Positions 1 to 8,726 are shown, counted from the stretch's first letter. The stretch is DNA of 64,000 nucleotides from Actinosynnema sp042752395 (GCF_042752395.1 NZ_JBHYXZ010000015.1:1-64000), one strand, 5' to 3'. The notes: generated by a model from the sequence alone, not told the origin. A program made the numbers and translations.

Positions 1-25
1 GCCCGTTCGTTCTCCCCGCGGCGCG

Positions 26-1444
26 CTAGTCGCGCGGCGCGCCCCGCCCGTCGGCCGGGGGGGCCGCCGAACGACGGGCTCGGACGGCTCGCCAGCCGAC
101 GAACAGCAGCACGGCGAGCACGGGGATGGACCAGAACGCGATGCGCTCCGCCGGTCCGGCGAACGCCATCAGCACGATGACGAGCGCGAGGAACGCCAGC
201 GTGGCGTAACCGGTGTACGGCGCTCCGGGCATCCGGTAGGAGGGCCGCTCGACCTCGCCGCGCAGGGCGGCCTGGCGCAGCCGCAACTGGGACACGATGA
301 GCGTGGCCCAGGTGGCGACCACGCCCAGCGAGGCCACCGCGATGGCGATGTCGAACGCCTCCTTCGGCACGAGGTAGTTGAGGACCACGCCGAACAGGTA
401 GGCGACCGAGGTGAACAGGATCCCGCCGTACGGGACGTGCCTGCGGTTCATCCGGCCGGTGAACGCGGGCGCTTCGCCCTGCTGCGCCAGCGAGCGCAGG
501 ATGCGCCCGGTGGAGTAGAGGCCCGAATTGCACGACGACAGCGCGGCGGTGAGCACGACCGCGTTCATCACGTCGCCGACGCCGGCGATGCCGAGCGCGG
601 AGAACACGGTGACGAACGGGCTTTCCGCGCCGCTGTAGAGGCTCCACGGCAGCAGCATCGCGAGCAGCAGCACGGACCCGACGTAGAAGATGCCGATCCG
701 GTAGACGACGCCGTTGATGGCCTTGGGCAGCACCTGGCGCGGATTGGCGGTCTCCCCCGCCGCGATGCCGACCAGCTCGATGGCCGAATAAGCGAAGATG
801 ACCGCCTGGAGGGTCATCAGGGCGATGCCGACGCCGGCCGGGAACATGCCGCCGTGCGCGAACAGGTTGTGCACGCCCGCTTGGCTGCCGCCGACGTCCG
901 CGCCGCCGATCACGAGGGCGACGCCGGTGAACAGGAACACGACGATCGCGGTGACCTTGACGACGCTGAACCAGAACTCCAGCTCGCCGAACAGCTTCAC
1001 CGACAGCAGGTTGACCAGCACCAGGAAACCGAGCGCGAGCAGCGCGGTGACCCACTGCGGCAGGTCCGGCAGCCAGCGGTGCACGTAGATGGCCACGGCG
1101 GTGATCTCGGCGATGCCGGTCATCGCCCAGTTCACCCAGTACATCCAGCCGGAGGTGAAGCCGGCCCACGGTCCGATGAACTCGCGGGCGTATTCCACGA
1201 AACTGCCCGCGGTGGGCCGGTGCAGCACCAATTCGCCGAGCGCGCGCATCACGAAGAACGCGGCCAGGCCGCACAGGGCGTAGGAGAAGACGAGCGACGG
1301 ACCGGCTTGGGCGAGTTTGCCGCCGGCGCCGAGGAACAGGCCGACGCCGATGGCGCCACCGATGGCGATCATCTGCACCTGGCGCTTGGACAGCGCTTTG
1401 GTGTAGCCGTCGGCGTCGGGTTCCGCGACCGTCTGCTCAATCAT
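26..1444 (-). CDS. APC-family amino acid permease (AnsP/GabP-like)
   Basis: A 472-residue inner-membrane amino acid:proton symporter of the APC superfamily, AAT branch. The sequence has about 12 hydrophobic segments; the first begins after a short polar N-terminus with the family glycine-rich motif (GGAIGVGLFLGAG, residues ~28-40), followed by the GELVLHRPTAGSF block that aligns best in memory with L-asparagine and GABA permeases. It ends 12 bases downstream of the PLP lyase gene on the same strand, so the two are probably one transcript. That context suggests it imports the sulfur amino acid the lyase degrades; the substrate itself cannot be read from the sequence. Length is normal for the family. 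Confidence 0.85.
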   Translation of the reverse strand: MIEQTVAEPDADGYTKALSKRQVQMIAIGGAIGVGLFLGAGGKLAQAGPSLVFSYALCGLAAFFVMRALGELVLHRPTAGSFVEYAREFIGPWAGFTSGWMYWVNWAMTGIAEITAVAIYVHRWLPDLPQWVTALLALGFLVLVNLLSVKLFGELEFWFSVVKVTAIVVFLFTGVALVIGGADVGGSQAGVHNLFAHGGMFPAGVGIALMTLQAVIFAYSAIELVGIAAGETANPRQVLPKAINGVVYRIGIFYVGSVLLLAMLLPWSLYSGAESPFVTVFSALGIAGVGDVMNAVVLTAALSSCNSGLYSTGRILRSLAQQGEAPAFTGRMNRRHVPYGGILFTSVAYLFGVVLNYLVPKEAFDIAIAVASLGVVATWATLIVSQLRLRQAALRGEVERPSYRMPGAPYTGYATLAFLALVIVLMAFAGPAERIAFWSIPVLAVLLFVGWRAVRARRSAAPPADGRGAPRD

Positions 1445-1456
1445 GGTGGCCGAACG

Positions 1457-2680
1457 CTAGTGGCTCCCGGCCGGCTCCCGGAAACCGCTTGAGGAAGGCT
1501 TGATGTAATCCTCTTCACAGCACCCGGAGAGGGCCTGGTCGAGATCCTCCCAGAGGTCTTCCACGTCCTCCAGGCCCACGCTGAGCCGCAGCAGGTTGGC
1601 GGGCACGCCGGACGCCTCGCGGTCGGCGGCGGCCACCAGCCGGTGGGTCAGCGCGGCCGGGTGCTCGATCAGCGTGTCGACCGCGCCGAGGCTGACGGCG
1701 GGCGTGATCAGCCGGAGCCTGCGCACCACGGCGGCGGGGTCCTCGCGGGTGGTGAACGCGAGCACCGCGCCCGGACCGCGCATCTGCGTGCCGACCAGGC
1801 CGTTCGGGTCCGCGCCGGGCAGGCTCGGGTGCCGCACCAGGCCGGTGCCGGGGTGGGCGTCGAGGCGGGCCGCCAGGTCGGTGGCGCTGCGCTGGGCGGC
1901 CTCGACGCGCAGGGGCAGCGTGGCCAGGCCGCGGTGCATGAGGTAACCGCCGAGGGGGTGCAGCACGGCCCCGGTGACGATCCGGACCTGGCGCAGCGGT
2001 CCGGCGTGCTCCTCGTCGCAGGCCACCACGCCGCCGAGCACGTCGCCGTGCCCGCCGAGGTACTTGGTGCCCGAGTGCAGCACGTAGGTCACGCCGTGGG
2101 CGGCCGGGTTCTGCAGGACCGGCGTGGCGAAGGTGTTGTCCACGACCACCGGCACGTCGCCCGCCTGGGCGACGACGGCGGAGAGGTCGACCAGGTCGAG
2201 GTTCGGGTTGGCCGGAGTCTCGATGACGACCAGCCCCGTCTGCGGGGTGACGGCGTCGGCGACCCGGTCGGCGGTGGCGTAGGTCGTGCGCACGCCGAGC
2301 AGGCCGGACGACAGCAGGTGGTCGGTGCCGCCGTAGATGGGGCGCACGGCGACCACGTGCGGCTTGCCGGTCAGCACGCACGCGGCCTGCACCACGGCGG
2401 TCACCGCGGCCATGCCGCTGCCGAACGCGACCGCGGTCGGCGTGCCCTCCAGCGCGGCGAGCGCCTGCTCGAACCGGGCCACGGTCGGGTTGTGCAGCCG
2501 GGAGTAGACCGGCGAGGCGGCGTGCGCCGCGCCCTCGGCGAGGTGTTGCAGCGCCTGGCCGCCCTCGGCCTGGTCGGGGATCGGGTAGGTGGTGGACAGG
2601 TCGATCGGCAGGGCGTGCACGCCCAGGTCGGCGAGGTCGTCGCGCCCACCGTGCACCGCCGTCGTTCGCAACCGGGTCAT
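1457..2680 (-). CDS. PLP-dependent Cys/Met metabolism enzyme (methionine gamma-lyase / cystathionine gamma-lyase type)
   Basis: A 407-residue fold-type I PLP enzyme of the trans-sulfuration family, acting on sulfur amino acids by gamma- or beta-elimination or gamma-replacement. Visible landmarks are the SPVYSR tyrosine (Y59), the PLP-ring-stacking segment, D181 in VVVDNTFATP that pairs with the pyridine nitrogen, and the Schiff-base lysine K206 in SGTKYLGGHGD. The chosen start is the ATG at 2680; the frame stays open upstream to 2719 but lacks homology-like sequence. The C-terminus carries a short Cys/Ser-rich tail. It faces an Lrp/AsnC regulator gene starting 75 bases away and is followed by a permease, so a catabolic lyase (methionine gamma-lyase-like) is more likely than biosynthetic MetB; sequence alone does not settle this. 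Confidence 0.8.
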   Translation of the reverse strand: MTRLRTTAVHGGRDDLADLGVHALPIDLSTTYPIPDQAEGGQALQHLAEGAAHAASPVYSRLHNPTVARFEQALAALEGTPTAVAFGSGMAAVTAVVQAACVLTGKPHVVAVRPIYGGTDHLLSSGLLGVRTTYATADRVADAVTPQTGLVVIETPANPNLDLVDLSAVVAQAGDVPVVVDNTFATPVLQNPAAHGVTYVLHSGTKYLGGHGDVLGGVVACDEEHAGPLRQVRIVTGAVLHPLGGYLMHRGLATLPLRVEAAQRSATDLAARLDAHPGTGLVRHPSLPGADPNGLVGTQMRGPGAVLAFTTREDPAAVVRRLRLITPAVSLGAVDTLIEHPAALTHRLVAAADREASGVPANLLRLSVGLEDVEDLWEDLDQALSGCCEEDYIKPSSSGFREPAGSH

Positions 2681-2754
2681 GGCGGAATCCTGGACGTATC
2701 GTCGGCGGTCGCGGCACAAGTCCGCAGCCGGTTCGGTGTCGGGGAGGTTTCGGC

Positions 2755-3231
2755 GTGTTGGATTCGGTGGACGCGGCGATCGTGCAGGAGTTGCAGAAGG
2801 ACGCTCGGCTGCCCAACAAGGACCTGGCGGAGCGGGTGAACGTGGCGGCGTCCACGTGCGTGGTCCGGCACCGGTCGCTGCGCGAGCGCGGGGTGATCAC
2901 CGGGTACCACGCGGAGGTGGACCTGGCGGCGATGGGACGGCCGGTGCAGGCGATCATCGCGGTGCGCGTGCGGCCCCACACGAGGGCGATCGTGGAGCCG
3001 TTCATGGACTACGTGCTGACGTTGCCGGAGGTGCTGGCCATGTCGCACGTGGCGGGGCCGGAGGACTTCCTGGTGCACGTGGCGGTCGCGGACACGGCGC
3101 ACTTGCAGCGGTTGGTGCTGGATCGGTTCACGACGCGGCGGGAGGTCAGCGAGGTGCAGACCAACCTGCTGTTCCAGCACGTGCGGAAGCACACGGTGCC
3201 GCCGGCGGGTGGGGGTGTGGCGGGGTGGTGA
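2755..3231 (+). CDS. Lrp/AsnC family transcriptional regulator
   Basis: A 158-residue feast/famine regulator. Residues 1-60 form the AsnC-type helix-turn-helix (DSVDAAIVQELQKDARLP, then NKDLAERVNVAAST), and residues ~65-145 form the RAM/ligand-binding domain that binds amino acids at dimer interfaces. The start is a GTG at 2755 preceded by a GGGGAGG ribosome site at 2740-2746. It is divergent from the lyase/permease pair across a 74-base gap that must hold both promoters, so it very likely controls that operon in response to the transported amino acid. The effector is inferred only from the context. Confidence 0.87.
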   Translation: MLDSVDAAIVQELQKDARLPNKDLAERVNVAASTCVVRHRSLRERGVITGYHAEVDLAAMGRPVQAIIAVRVRPHTRAIVEPFMDYVLTLPEVLAMSHVAGPEDFLVHVAVADTAHLQRLVLDRFTTRREVSEVQTNLLFQHVRKHTVPPAGGGVAGW

Positions 3232-3393
3232 GGACGGTGAAGGGCAAGAGCCGAAAGAGTCTTCGCCGGACGGGCGGATCAGCAGGATGACGGGGTTCGC
3301 CGAGCGTGTGCGGCACTGGCCTGGCCTCCGGTTATTGGTGAAGGGCGTGGCTCGTCGTTGAGCCGGTGGGGTGAATTTGTGTTAACAAGGGTC

Positions 3394-5250
3394 ATGGGGA
3401 TCGATGCGTTGCGTGACCTGCTCGACGGGCGGTGGGCGTCGTTGCGCCGCCGGTCGTTGGAACTGCTCGGCGAGTTGAAGCCCGTGGGCGAGTTGGAGCG
3501 GGAGGAGTACCGGGCCTGGGTGTCGGAGCAGATGCACGCGTTGGCGGCCGGTGGGCACCCGTTGATCGGGTTCCCGGCCGCGTACGGCGGGCAGGACGAC
3601 GTCGGCGGGTCCGTGGTGGCGTTCGAGGTGTTGGGGTTCGGCGACCTGTCGCTCATGGTCAAGGCCGGGGTGCAGTGGGGGTTGTTCGGCGGGGCGGTGC
3701 AGGCGTTGGGCACGGCGGAGCACCACGAGCGGTACCTGTCGGCGATCATGAGCCTGGAGTTGCCCGGGTGCTTCGCGATGACGGAGAGCGGGCACGGGTC
3801 GGATGTGCAGCACCTGCGGACGACGGCGACGTACGACCCGGACACCGAGGAGTTCGTGGTGCACACGCCGGATCCGGCGGCGCGCAAGGACTACATCGGC
3901 AACGCGGCGCGGGACGGGCGGATGGCGGTGGTGTTCGCGCAGCTCGTGACCGGCGGTGAGGCGCGTGGGGTGCACGCGGTGCTGGTGCCGATCCGGGACG
4001 CGGCCGGCGCGCCGATGCCGGGGGTGCGGATCGAGGACTGCGGGCCGAAGGCCGGGTTGAACGGGGTGGACAACGGGCGGTTGTGGTTCGACCGGGTCCG
4101 CGTGCCCCGGGAGAACCTGCTCAACCGGTACGGGGACGTGGCGCCGGACGGCACGTACTCCAGTCCGATCGAGGGTGAGGGGCGGCGGTTCTTCACCATG
4201 CTCGGCACGTTGGTGCGCGGGCGGATCAGCGTGGCCGGCGGGGCGGGCAGCGCCACGAAGAAGGCGTTGGCGCTGGCGGTTCGGTACGGGTCGACGCGAC
4301 GGCAGTTCACGCGGCCCGACACCGGTGAGGAAGTCGTGGTGCTCGACTACCTGGCGCACCAGCGGCGGTTGCTGCCGGCGCTGGCGACGTCGTACGCGCT
4401 GCACTTCGCGCAGGAGGAGTTGGTGTCGGCGCTGCACGACGTGGACGACGATCGGCGGCAGCGGGAGCTGGAGTCGCGGGCCGCCGGGTTGAAGGCGGTG
4501 GCGACGTGGCACGCCACGAAGACGATCCAGGTCTGCCGGGAGGCGTGCGGTGGTGCGGGCTACCTGTCGGAGAACCTGCTCGGCGCGCTCAAGGCGGACA
4601 CCGACGTGTTCACCACGTTCGAGGGTGACAACACGGTGTTGTTGCAGCTGGTCGCGAAGGGGTTGCTGACCAGCTACCGGGACCACGTGGGCGACCTGGA
4701 CCCGTGGGGCATGGCCCGTTTCGTGGCCGACCAGGCGGTGGGCGTGGTGATCGAGCGGACCGCCGCGCGGGCGATCATCGACCGGTTGGTGTCGGGCAGC
4801 TCGGACGCGTTGTTGGACCGGGGCTGGCAGGTGCGGTTGTTCGAGGACCGCGAGAAGCACGTGCTGGAGGGGTTGGCGCGGCGGTTGCGGCGGGCGTCGG
4901 AGGAGGACGCGTTCGACGTGTTCAACGCGGCGCAGGACCACGTGCTGCACGCGGCCCGGGTGCACGTGGACCGGGTGGTGCTGGAGGCGTTCGTGGCGGC
5001 GGTGGACCGGTGCCCGGACCCGGAGGCGACGGCGCTGCTGGACCAGGTGTGCGACCTGTACGCGTTGAGCACGATCGAGGCGGACCGGGCGTGGTTCCTG
5101 GAGCACGGCAGGCTCACGCCGCAGCGGTCGAAGGCGGTGTCGCAGGCGGTGAACGAGCTGTGCGGGCGGTTGCGGCCGCACGCCCGGACGCTGGTGGACG
5201 CGTTCGGGATCCCCGAGACCTGGCTCGCCGCGCCGATCGCCGGGGCGTGA
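3394..5250 (+). CDS. acyl-CoA oxidase/dehydrogenase family flavoprotein
   Basis: About 618 residues, longer than a simple acyl-CoA dehydrogenase (~380-400) and typical of the acyl-CoA oxidase (ACOX) subgroup: N-terminal helical domain, FAD-binding beta domain with the FAMTESGHGSDV motif, a C-terminal helical domain containing the ACGGAGYLSENLLGALKAD block, and an extra C-terminal four-helix domain from ~residue 440. Expected role: FAD-dependent alpha,beta-oxidation of acyl-CoA, passing electrons to oxygen (oxidase) or ETF (dehydrogenase); the sequence does not decide which. I take the ATG at 3394; in-frame TTG/GTG codons lie upstream to 3358. A TTGAGC (3359) and TTAACA (3382) pair with 17-base spacing would make the message nearly leaderless. 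Followed 4 bases later by a small gene. Confidence 0.82.
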   Translation: MGIDALRDLLDGRWASLRRRSLELLGELKPVGELEREEYRAWVSEQMHALAAGGHPLIGFPAAYGGQDDVGGSVVAFEVLGFGDLSLMVKAGVQWGLFGGAVQALGTAEHHERYLSAIMSLELPGCFAMTESGHGSDVQHLRTTATYDPDTEEFVVHTPDPAARKDYIGNAARDGRMAVVFAQLVTGGEARGVHAVLVPIRDAAGAPMPGVRIEDCGPKAGLNGVDNGRLWFDRVRVPRENLLNRYGDVAPDGTYSSPIEGEGRRFFTMLGTLVRGRISVAGGAGSATKKALALAVRYGSTRRQFTRPDTGEEVVVLDYLAHQRRLLPALATSYALHFAQEELVSALHDVDDDRRQRELESRAAGLKAVATWHATKTIQVCREACGGAGYLSENLLGALKADTDVFTTFEGDNTVLLQLVAKGLLTSYRDHVGDLDPWGMARFVADQAVGVVIERTAARAIIDRLVSGSSDALLDRGWQVRLFEDREKHVLEGLARRLRRASEEDAFDVFNAAQDHVLHAARVHVDRVVLEAFVAAVDRCPDPEATALLDQVCDLYALSTIEADRAWFLEHGRLTPQRSKAVSQAVNELCGRLRPHARTLVDAFGIPETWLAAPIAGA

Positions 5251-5254
5251 GGGA

Positions 5255-5638
5255 GTGGACGAGAGCGCGGTGATCAGCGCGGGGCTGGCGCGGTACGTGC
5301 GGGCGGTCGCCGAGCGGGTGGGCGTGCCGGCCGAGGGCACGGAGTTCGAGGTCAGCGACACGGCCACGGCCTACCTGGGCCTGGAGGGGCCGGGGCCGGA
5401 CCTGATGCTGCTGTGGAACGAGCGGCGCGGGTGGTCGATCGCGGTGGAGACCGGGCCGGCCGAGAGGCCGATCGTCGTCGCGCACTTCGGCCCGCCTCGC
5501 GTGCCGTCGCCGGAGGAGGTGGCGCGGTTCGTGCGGGACGTCCTGGCGGGCGGTCCGGGCGGTCCGGAGCCGGAGTTCGGGCCGGAGCAGGACCGGCGCG
5601 CGCTCGCCGAACGGCTCGCCGCGTACCTGGAGGATTAG
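5255..5638 (+). CDS. DUF6292-like small protein
   Basis: A 127-residue acidic soluble protein starting with a GTG that lies in the stretch right after the acyl-CoA oxidase stop, so the two are translationally coupled. The core segment (SDTATAYLGLEG followed by a DLMLLWNERRGW segment) resembles the DUF6292 family seen in actinomycetes; this assignment is from memory and uncertain. No membrane segment or catalytic motif is visible. Its stop overlaps azlD on the opposite strand by 4 bases. Function unknown. Confidence 0.55.
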   Translation: MDESAVISAGLARYVRAVAERVGVPAEGTEFEVSDTATAYLGLEGPGPDLMLLWNERRGWSIAVETGPAERPIVVAHFGPPRVPSPEEVARFVRDVLAGGPGGPEPEFGPEQDRRALAERLAAYLED

Positions 5639-5943
5639 CCGAGGCCGGCCAGGCGCAGGAGGGCGGTGGTCGTCGCGGCCAGCACGACCACCACCACGAA
5701 CGGGGCCTTCCGCCACGCGGCGATCCCGCCCACCAGCACGCCGATCGGCAGCGCGAGGCCCGCGAACGACTGGCCCTTGGTCAGGGTGGACGTCACGACC
5801 AGGGCGAACAGCAGCACGGTCGCCGAAGTGGTCATGAGCAGCCTGACCCGGGCGGACAGCGTGAGGCGGTCCCGCAGCAGCGGTCCGGCGAGGCGGAACG
5901 CGTAGGTGCCCGCGGCGAGCACCAGGACGGCGGTCAGCGTCAT
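5635..5943 (-). CDS. azlD: AzlD family branched-chain amino acid exporter small subunit
   Basis: A 102-residue membrane protein with four hydrophobic segments, the usual size of AzlD. It begins with the ATG at 5943, whose last bases overlap the azlC stop (ATGA overlap), so it is translationally coupled to azlC. AzlC and AzlD (BrnF/BrnE) together export branched-chain amino acids and related analogues across the inner membrane. The conserved arrangement of early glycine, TYAFR and a late lysine-proline (WRKAPF) segment is visible. Confidence 0.85.
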   Translation of the reverse strand: MTLTAVLVLAAGTYAFRLAGPLLRDRLTLSARVRLLMTTSATVLLFALVVTSTLTKGQSFAGLALPIGVLVGGIAAWRKAPFVVVVVLAATTTALLRLAGLG

Positions 5944-6617
5944 CCCGCCACCTGCTGCCGGGCGGTGACGAGCAGGCCGCCGAGCGCGAACAGCACCGGC
6001 ACGCCCGGTGGCAGGAACGGGGTGGCGGCCAGCGCGAGCGCCGCGCCGAGCAGGGCGGCGTGCCGGGTGGCCGCGTCCTTGAGGGCGGGCAGGAGCAGCG
6101 CGAGCAGGGCCGCCGGGAAGGCGGCGTCCAGCCCGAAGGCGTTGGGGTCGCCGATGTTCCGGCCGACCAGCGCGCCGGCGACGACGGCGACGTTCCACGA
6201 GAGGAACAGCGCGACGCCGCACGACCAGTAGGCGGCCTTCGCCCGGCGGGGGTCGCTCTGGGCGAGCGCGAACGCGGTGGTCTCGTCGATGAGCAGGTGG
6301 CTGCCGACGAGGCGGTGGAGCAGGCGCTTGCCGAGCACGTCGCCGACCGCCAGGCCGAACGGCAGGTGGCGGACGTTGAGCAGCAGGCCCGCGAGCACCG
6401 CGGCGGCCGGGCTGCCGCCCGCGGCGACCACCCCGACCGCCATGAACTGCGAGCCACCGGCGAAGACCAGCAGCGACATCACCACGGGCAGCCACCACGG
6501 CAGGCCCGCGGCGGTCGAGATCGCGCCGAACGAAGCGCCGCTGACCGCCGCGCCTGCGGCCACCGCGGAGACGTCACGCAGCAGCCGGGCATCCAGGGTT
6601 CGCCATGTCGAACGCAT
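5940..6617 (-). CDS. azlC: AzlC family branched-chain amino acid exporter large subunit
   Basis: A 225-residue polytopic membrane protein, the large partner of AzlD. The family signature around residues 50-90 (FAGGSQFMAVG, then LNVRHLPFGLAVGD) and the IDETTAFAL motif near residue 110 are clear. With AzlD it forms a two-component exporter (BrnFE type). The start codon ATG lies inside a 17-base palindrome (6615-6631) shared with the divergent XRE-cupin regulator, so repression by that regulator is the simplest reading. Confidence 0.88.
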   Translation of the reverse strand: MRSTWRTLDARLLRDVSAVAAGAAVSGASFGAISTAAGLPWWLPVVMSLLVFAGGSQFMAVGVVAAGGSPAAAVLAGLLLNVRHLPFGLAVGDVLGKRLLHRLVGSHLLIDETTAFALAQSDPRRAKAAYWSCGVALFLSWNVAVVAGALVGRNIGDPNAFGLDAAFPAALLALLLPALKDAATRHAALLGAALALAATPFLPPGVPVLFALGGLLVTARQQVAG

Positions 6618-6631
6618 CGTCTTCTACGATG
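6615..6631. promoter_or_regulatory. candidate operator palindrome between azlCD and xre-cupin
   Basis: CATCGTCTTCTACGATG is a perfect 6-base inverted repeat (CATCGT/ACGATG) with a 5-base centre. It covers the azlC start codon and lies 5 to 44 bases upstream of the possible starts of the divergent regulator. Position and symmetry fit an autoregulatory operator for the HTH-cupin protein; binding is inferred. Confidence 0.5.
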
Positions 6632-6674
6632 AACAGTGACCGGGCCGTTCGTCAAGCCGAACGATTGGACTGTC

Positions 6675-7232
6675 ATGTCGAACACAGGGGCGCCGCTCGA
6701 CGTCATCGCCGCCTCCCTGCGGCGGGAGCGCGAGCGCGCCGGGCTGTCGTTGAGCGAGCTGGCCAAGCGGGCGGGCATCGCCAAGTCCACGCTGTCCCAA
6801 CTGGAGGCCGCGGTCGGCAACCCCAGCGTGGAGACGCTGTGGGCGCTCGGCGTGGCGCTGGGCGTGCCGTTCTCGCGCCTGGTCGACCCGCCGACGCCCC
6901 GCGTCCGCGTGGTCCGCGCGGGAGAGGGTCCGGCGATCTACTCGGAACGCGCCCACTACACCGCGACGCTGCTGTCGTCGTGCCCTCCGGGCGCGCGCCG
7001 CGACATCTACCGCCTCAACCTGGAACCGGGCCCGGCCCGCGACTCCGAACCCCACATGCCGGGGACGGTGGAGCACGTCATCGTCAGCACGGGCCGCATG
7101 CTCGCGGGACCGCAAACGGAGCCGGTCGAGCTGAACCCCGGCGACTACCTGCTCTACCCCGGCGACGTGCCGCACACGGCCCAGGCACTCGAACCGGGGA
7201 CGTCCGCCCTGCTGGTCTCGGAGCACGTCTGA
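6675..7232 (+). CDS. XRE-family regulator with C-terminal cupin domain
   Basis: About 185 residues from the ATG at 6675 (a GTG at 6636 in the same frame would add 13). Residues ~5-62 form an XRE helix-turn-helix (LSELAKRAGIAKSTLSQLE, recognition helix included), and residues ~105-180 form a cupin small-molecule-binding domain with the EHVIVSTGRMLAG and PGDYLLYPGDVPH strands. Such proteins commonly sit divergent to azlCD or other amino acid exporters and repress them until a ligand binds. The upstream palindrome at 6615-6631 supports that here. Confidence 0.87.
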   Translation: MSNTGAPLDVIAASLRRERERAGLSLSELAKRAGIAKSTLSQLEAAVGNPSVETLWALGVALGVPFSRLVDPPTPRVRVVRAGEGPAIYSERAHYTATLLSSCPPGARRDIYRLNLEPGPARDSEPHMPGTVEHVIVSTGRMLAGPQTEPVELNPGDYLLYPGDVPHTAQALEPGTSALLVSEHV

Positions 7233-7284
7233 CGCACCGGTGCGGGGGATCCAGCCGAGCGCGCGACCGACCGACGTACCCGGC

Positions 7285-7443
7285 ATGGGCGAACAGGCGG
7301 TCAAGCGGGTCCACGTTCGCGGCGTGCCCGCCGACGTGGTCGAGGTCCTCCGGGGGCGGGCGAAGGAGAAGGGGTTGCCGATGAACGCCTACCTGCGACT
7401 CGTGCTCATCGGGTTGGCGGATCGGCCACACGTGCGCCCGTGA
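7285..7443 (+). CDS. FitA/VapB-type ribbon-helix-helix antitoxin-like protein
   Basis: A 52-residue protein (67 if the in-frame GTG at 7240 is used). The pattern KRVHVRGVPADVVEVLRGRA followed by AKEKGLPMNAYLRLVL is the ribbon-helix-helix fold of FitA/VapB antitoxins, which bind DNA as dimers and neutralise PIN-domain toxins. No toxin gene follows: the stop at 7443 is directly followed by assembly junk and a gap, then pdxS on the other strand. It is therefore either an orphan or a small regulator; loss of a toxin in the gap is unlikely because the gap seems to be a collapsed terminator hairpin. Confidence 0.55.
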   Translation: MGEQAVKRVHVRGVPADVVEVLRGRAKEKGLPMNAYLRLVLIGLADRPHVRP

Positions 7444-7445
7444 CG

Positions 7446-7695
7446 CGACCGCGGCCCGCCGGGGGGGCGCGGGGCCCCGGGGGGCCGCGGGCGGGGGGGC
7501 CCGCCGGCCCGGGGGTGCGCCCCGGGGGGGGGGGGGGGGGCCCCCCCCCCCGGCCCCCCCCCCCGAGACCAAGCTCGTCCGCTCCGGCCGGGTGGNNNNN
7601 NNNNNTTTGTGTGTGTGTGGGGGTGTTTGTTTTTTTTCAACCCCCCCCCCCGGCGCCCCCCCGCGGGCGCGGGGGGGGCCCGGGGGCCGCGGTCG
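7446..7695. terminator. broken hairpin terminator containing an assembly gap
   Basis: CGACCGCGGCCC at 7446-7457 and its exact reverse complement at 7684-7695 flank the N-run 7596-7605. Between them is homopolymer and GT-rich sequence of no coding value. The convergent genes on either side (antitoxin-like, pdxS) end next to the arms, so the native DNA is probably a short bidirectional terminator hairpin where reads failed. Nothing between 7458 and 7683 should be trusted. Confidence 0.6.
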
Positions 7696-7701
7696 AGGGG
7701 C

Positions 7702-8610
7702 TTACCAGCCGCGCTCGGCCAGGCGGTGCGGCTCCGGGATCTCGTCCACGTTGATGCCGACCATGGCCTCGCCCAGGCCGCGCGACACCTTCGCGATCAC
7801 GTCCGGGTCGTCGTAGAAGGTCGTCGCCTTCACGATCGCCTCGGCGCGCTGCACCGGGTTGCCGGACTTGAAGATGCCCGACCCAACGAACACGCCCTCC
7901 GCGCCGAGCTGCATCATCATTGCCGCGTCGGCCGGGGTCGCGATCCCGCCGGCGGTGAACAGCACGACCGGCAGCTTGCCCGCCTCCGCGACCTCGCGCA
8001 CCAGCTCGTACGGGGCCTGCAGCTCCTTCGCCGCGACGTACAGCTCGTCCGCGGGCAGGTTCTGGAGGCGCTTGATCTCCGCGCGGATCTTGCGCATGTG
8101 CGTGGTGGCGTTCGAGACGTCACCCGTGCCGGCCTCGCCCTTGGAGCGGATCATCGCCGCGCCCTCGGTGATGCGGCGCAGCGCCTCGCCCAGGTTCGTC
8201 GCGCCGCACACGAACGGCACGGTGAACTGCCACTTGTCGATGTGGTTGGCGTAGTCGGCCGGGGTCAGCACCTCGGACTCGTCGATGTAGTCCACGCCGA
8301 GCGACTGCAGCACCTGCGCCTCGACGAAGTGGCCGATGCGGGCCTTGGCCATCACCGGGATGGACACCGCCTCGATGATGCCGTCGATCATGTCCGGGTC
8401 GCTCATCCGGGACACGCCGCCCTGGGCGCGGATGTCGGCCGGCACCCGCTCCAACGCCATGACGGCCACCGCGCCGGCGTCCTCGGCGATCTTGGCCTGC
8501 TCGGCGTTGACCACGTCCATGATCACGCCGCCCTTGAGCATCTCCGCCATGCCCCGCTTGACGCGGGAAGTGCCGGTGACCTGGGTGCCGGCGTCGGGTG
8601 AAGTGGTCAC
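7702..8610 (-). CDS. pdxS: pyridoxal 5'-phosphate synthase, PdxS (lyase/synthase) subunit
   Basis: A 302-residue (beta/alpha)8 enzyme that builds PLP from ribose 5-phosphate, glyceraldehyde 3-phosphate and ammonia supplied by the PdxT glutaminase. The sequence is highly conserved: GGVIMDVVNAEQAKIAEDAG, ARIGHFVEAQ, FVCGATNLGEA, GIATPADAAMMMQLG and GSGIFKS are all present, including the lysines used for substrate imines. The GTG at 8610 is chosen because an AAAGG site sits 8 bases upstream; the frame stays open to 8682 without family sequence. pdxT usually follows pdxS, but here the next DNA is an assembly gap, so its absence cannot be judged. Confidence 0.95.
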   Translation of the reverse strand: MTTSPDAGTQVTGTSRVKRGMAEMLKGGVIMDVVNAEQAKIAEDAGAVAVMALERVPADIRAQGGVSRMSDPDMIDGIIEAVSIPVMAKARIGHFVEAQVLQSLGVDYIDESEVLTPADYANHIDKWQFTVPFVCGATNLGEALRRITEGAAMIRSKGEAGTGDVSNATTHMRKIRAEIKRLQNLPADELYVAAKELQAPYELVREVAEAGKLPVVLFTAGGIATPADAAMMMQLGAEGVFVGSGIFKSGNPVQRAEAIVKATTFYDDPDVIAKVSRGLGEAMVGINVDEIPEPHRLAERGW

Positions 8611-8726
8611 GACCAGCCTTTCTCGAAGTAGGGGCGAACGGCACCCATGGTACGGCCGACGTGGACCGCCGAAGCATGCCAATCAGGCCCGTTCTCGGCA
8701 GGCCACTTCCCCTCCCTTCGCAGGTA

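Noticed and set aside
437..1492. Long open frame opposite the permease gene
   Set aside because: It is the antisense shadow of a clear 12-helix transporter; composition is His/Gln/Arg-rich as expected from high-GC antisense DNA.
7285..7443. Complete toxin-antitoxin module
   Set aside because: Only an antitoxin-like gene is visible and the following gap appears to be a small hairpin, not room for a toxin gene.
7440..7754. Gly/Pro-rich coding frame through the gap
   Set aside because: Made of homopolymer junk and Ns at a contig end.
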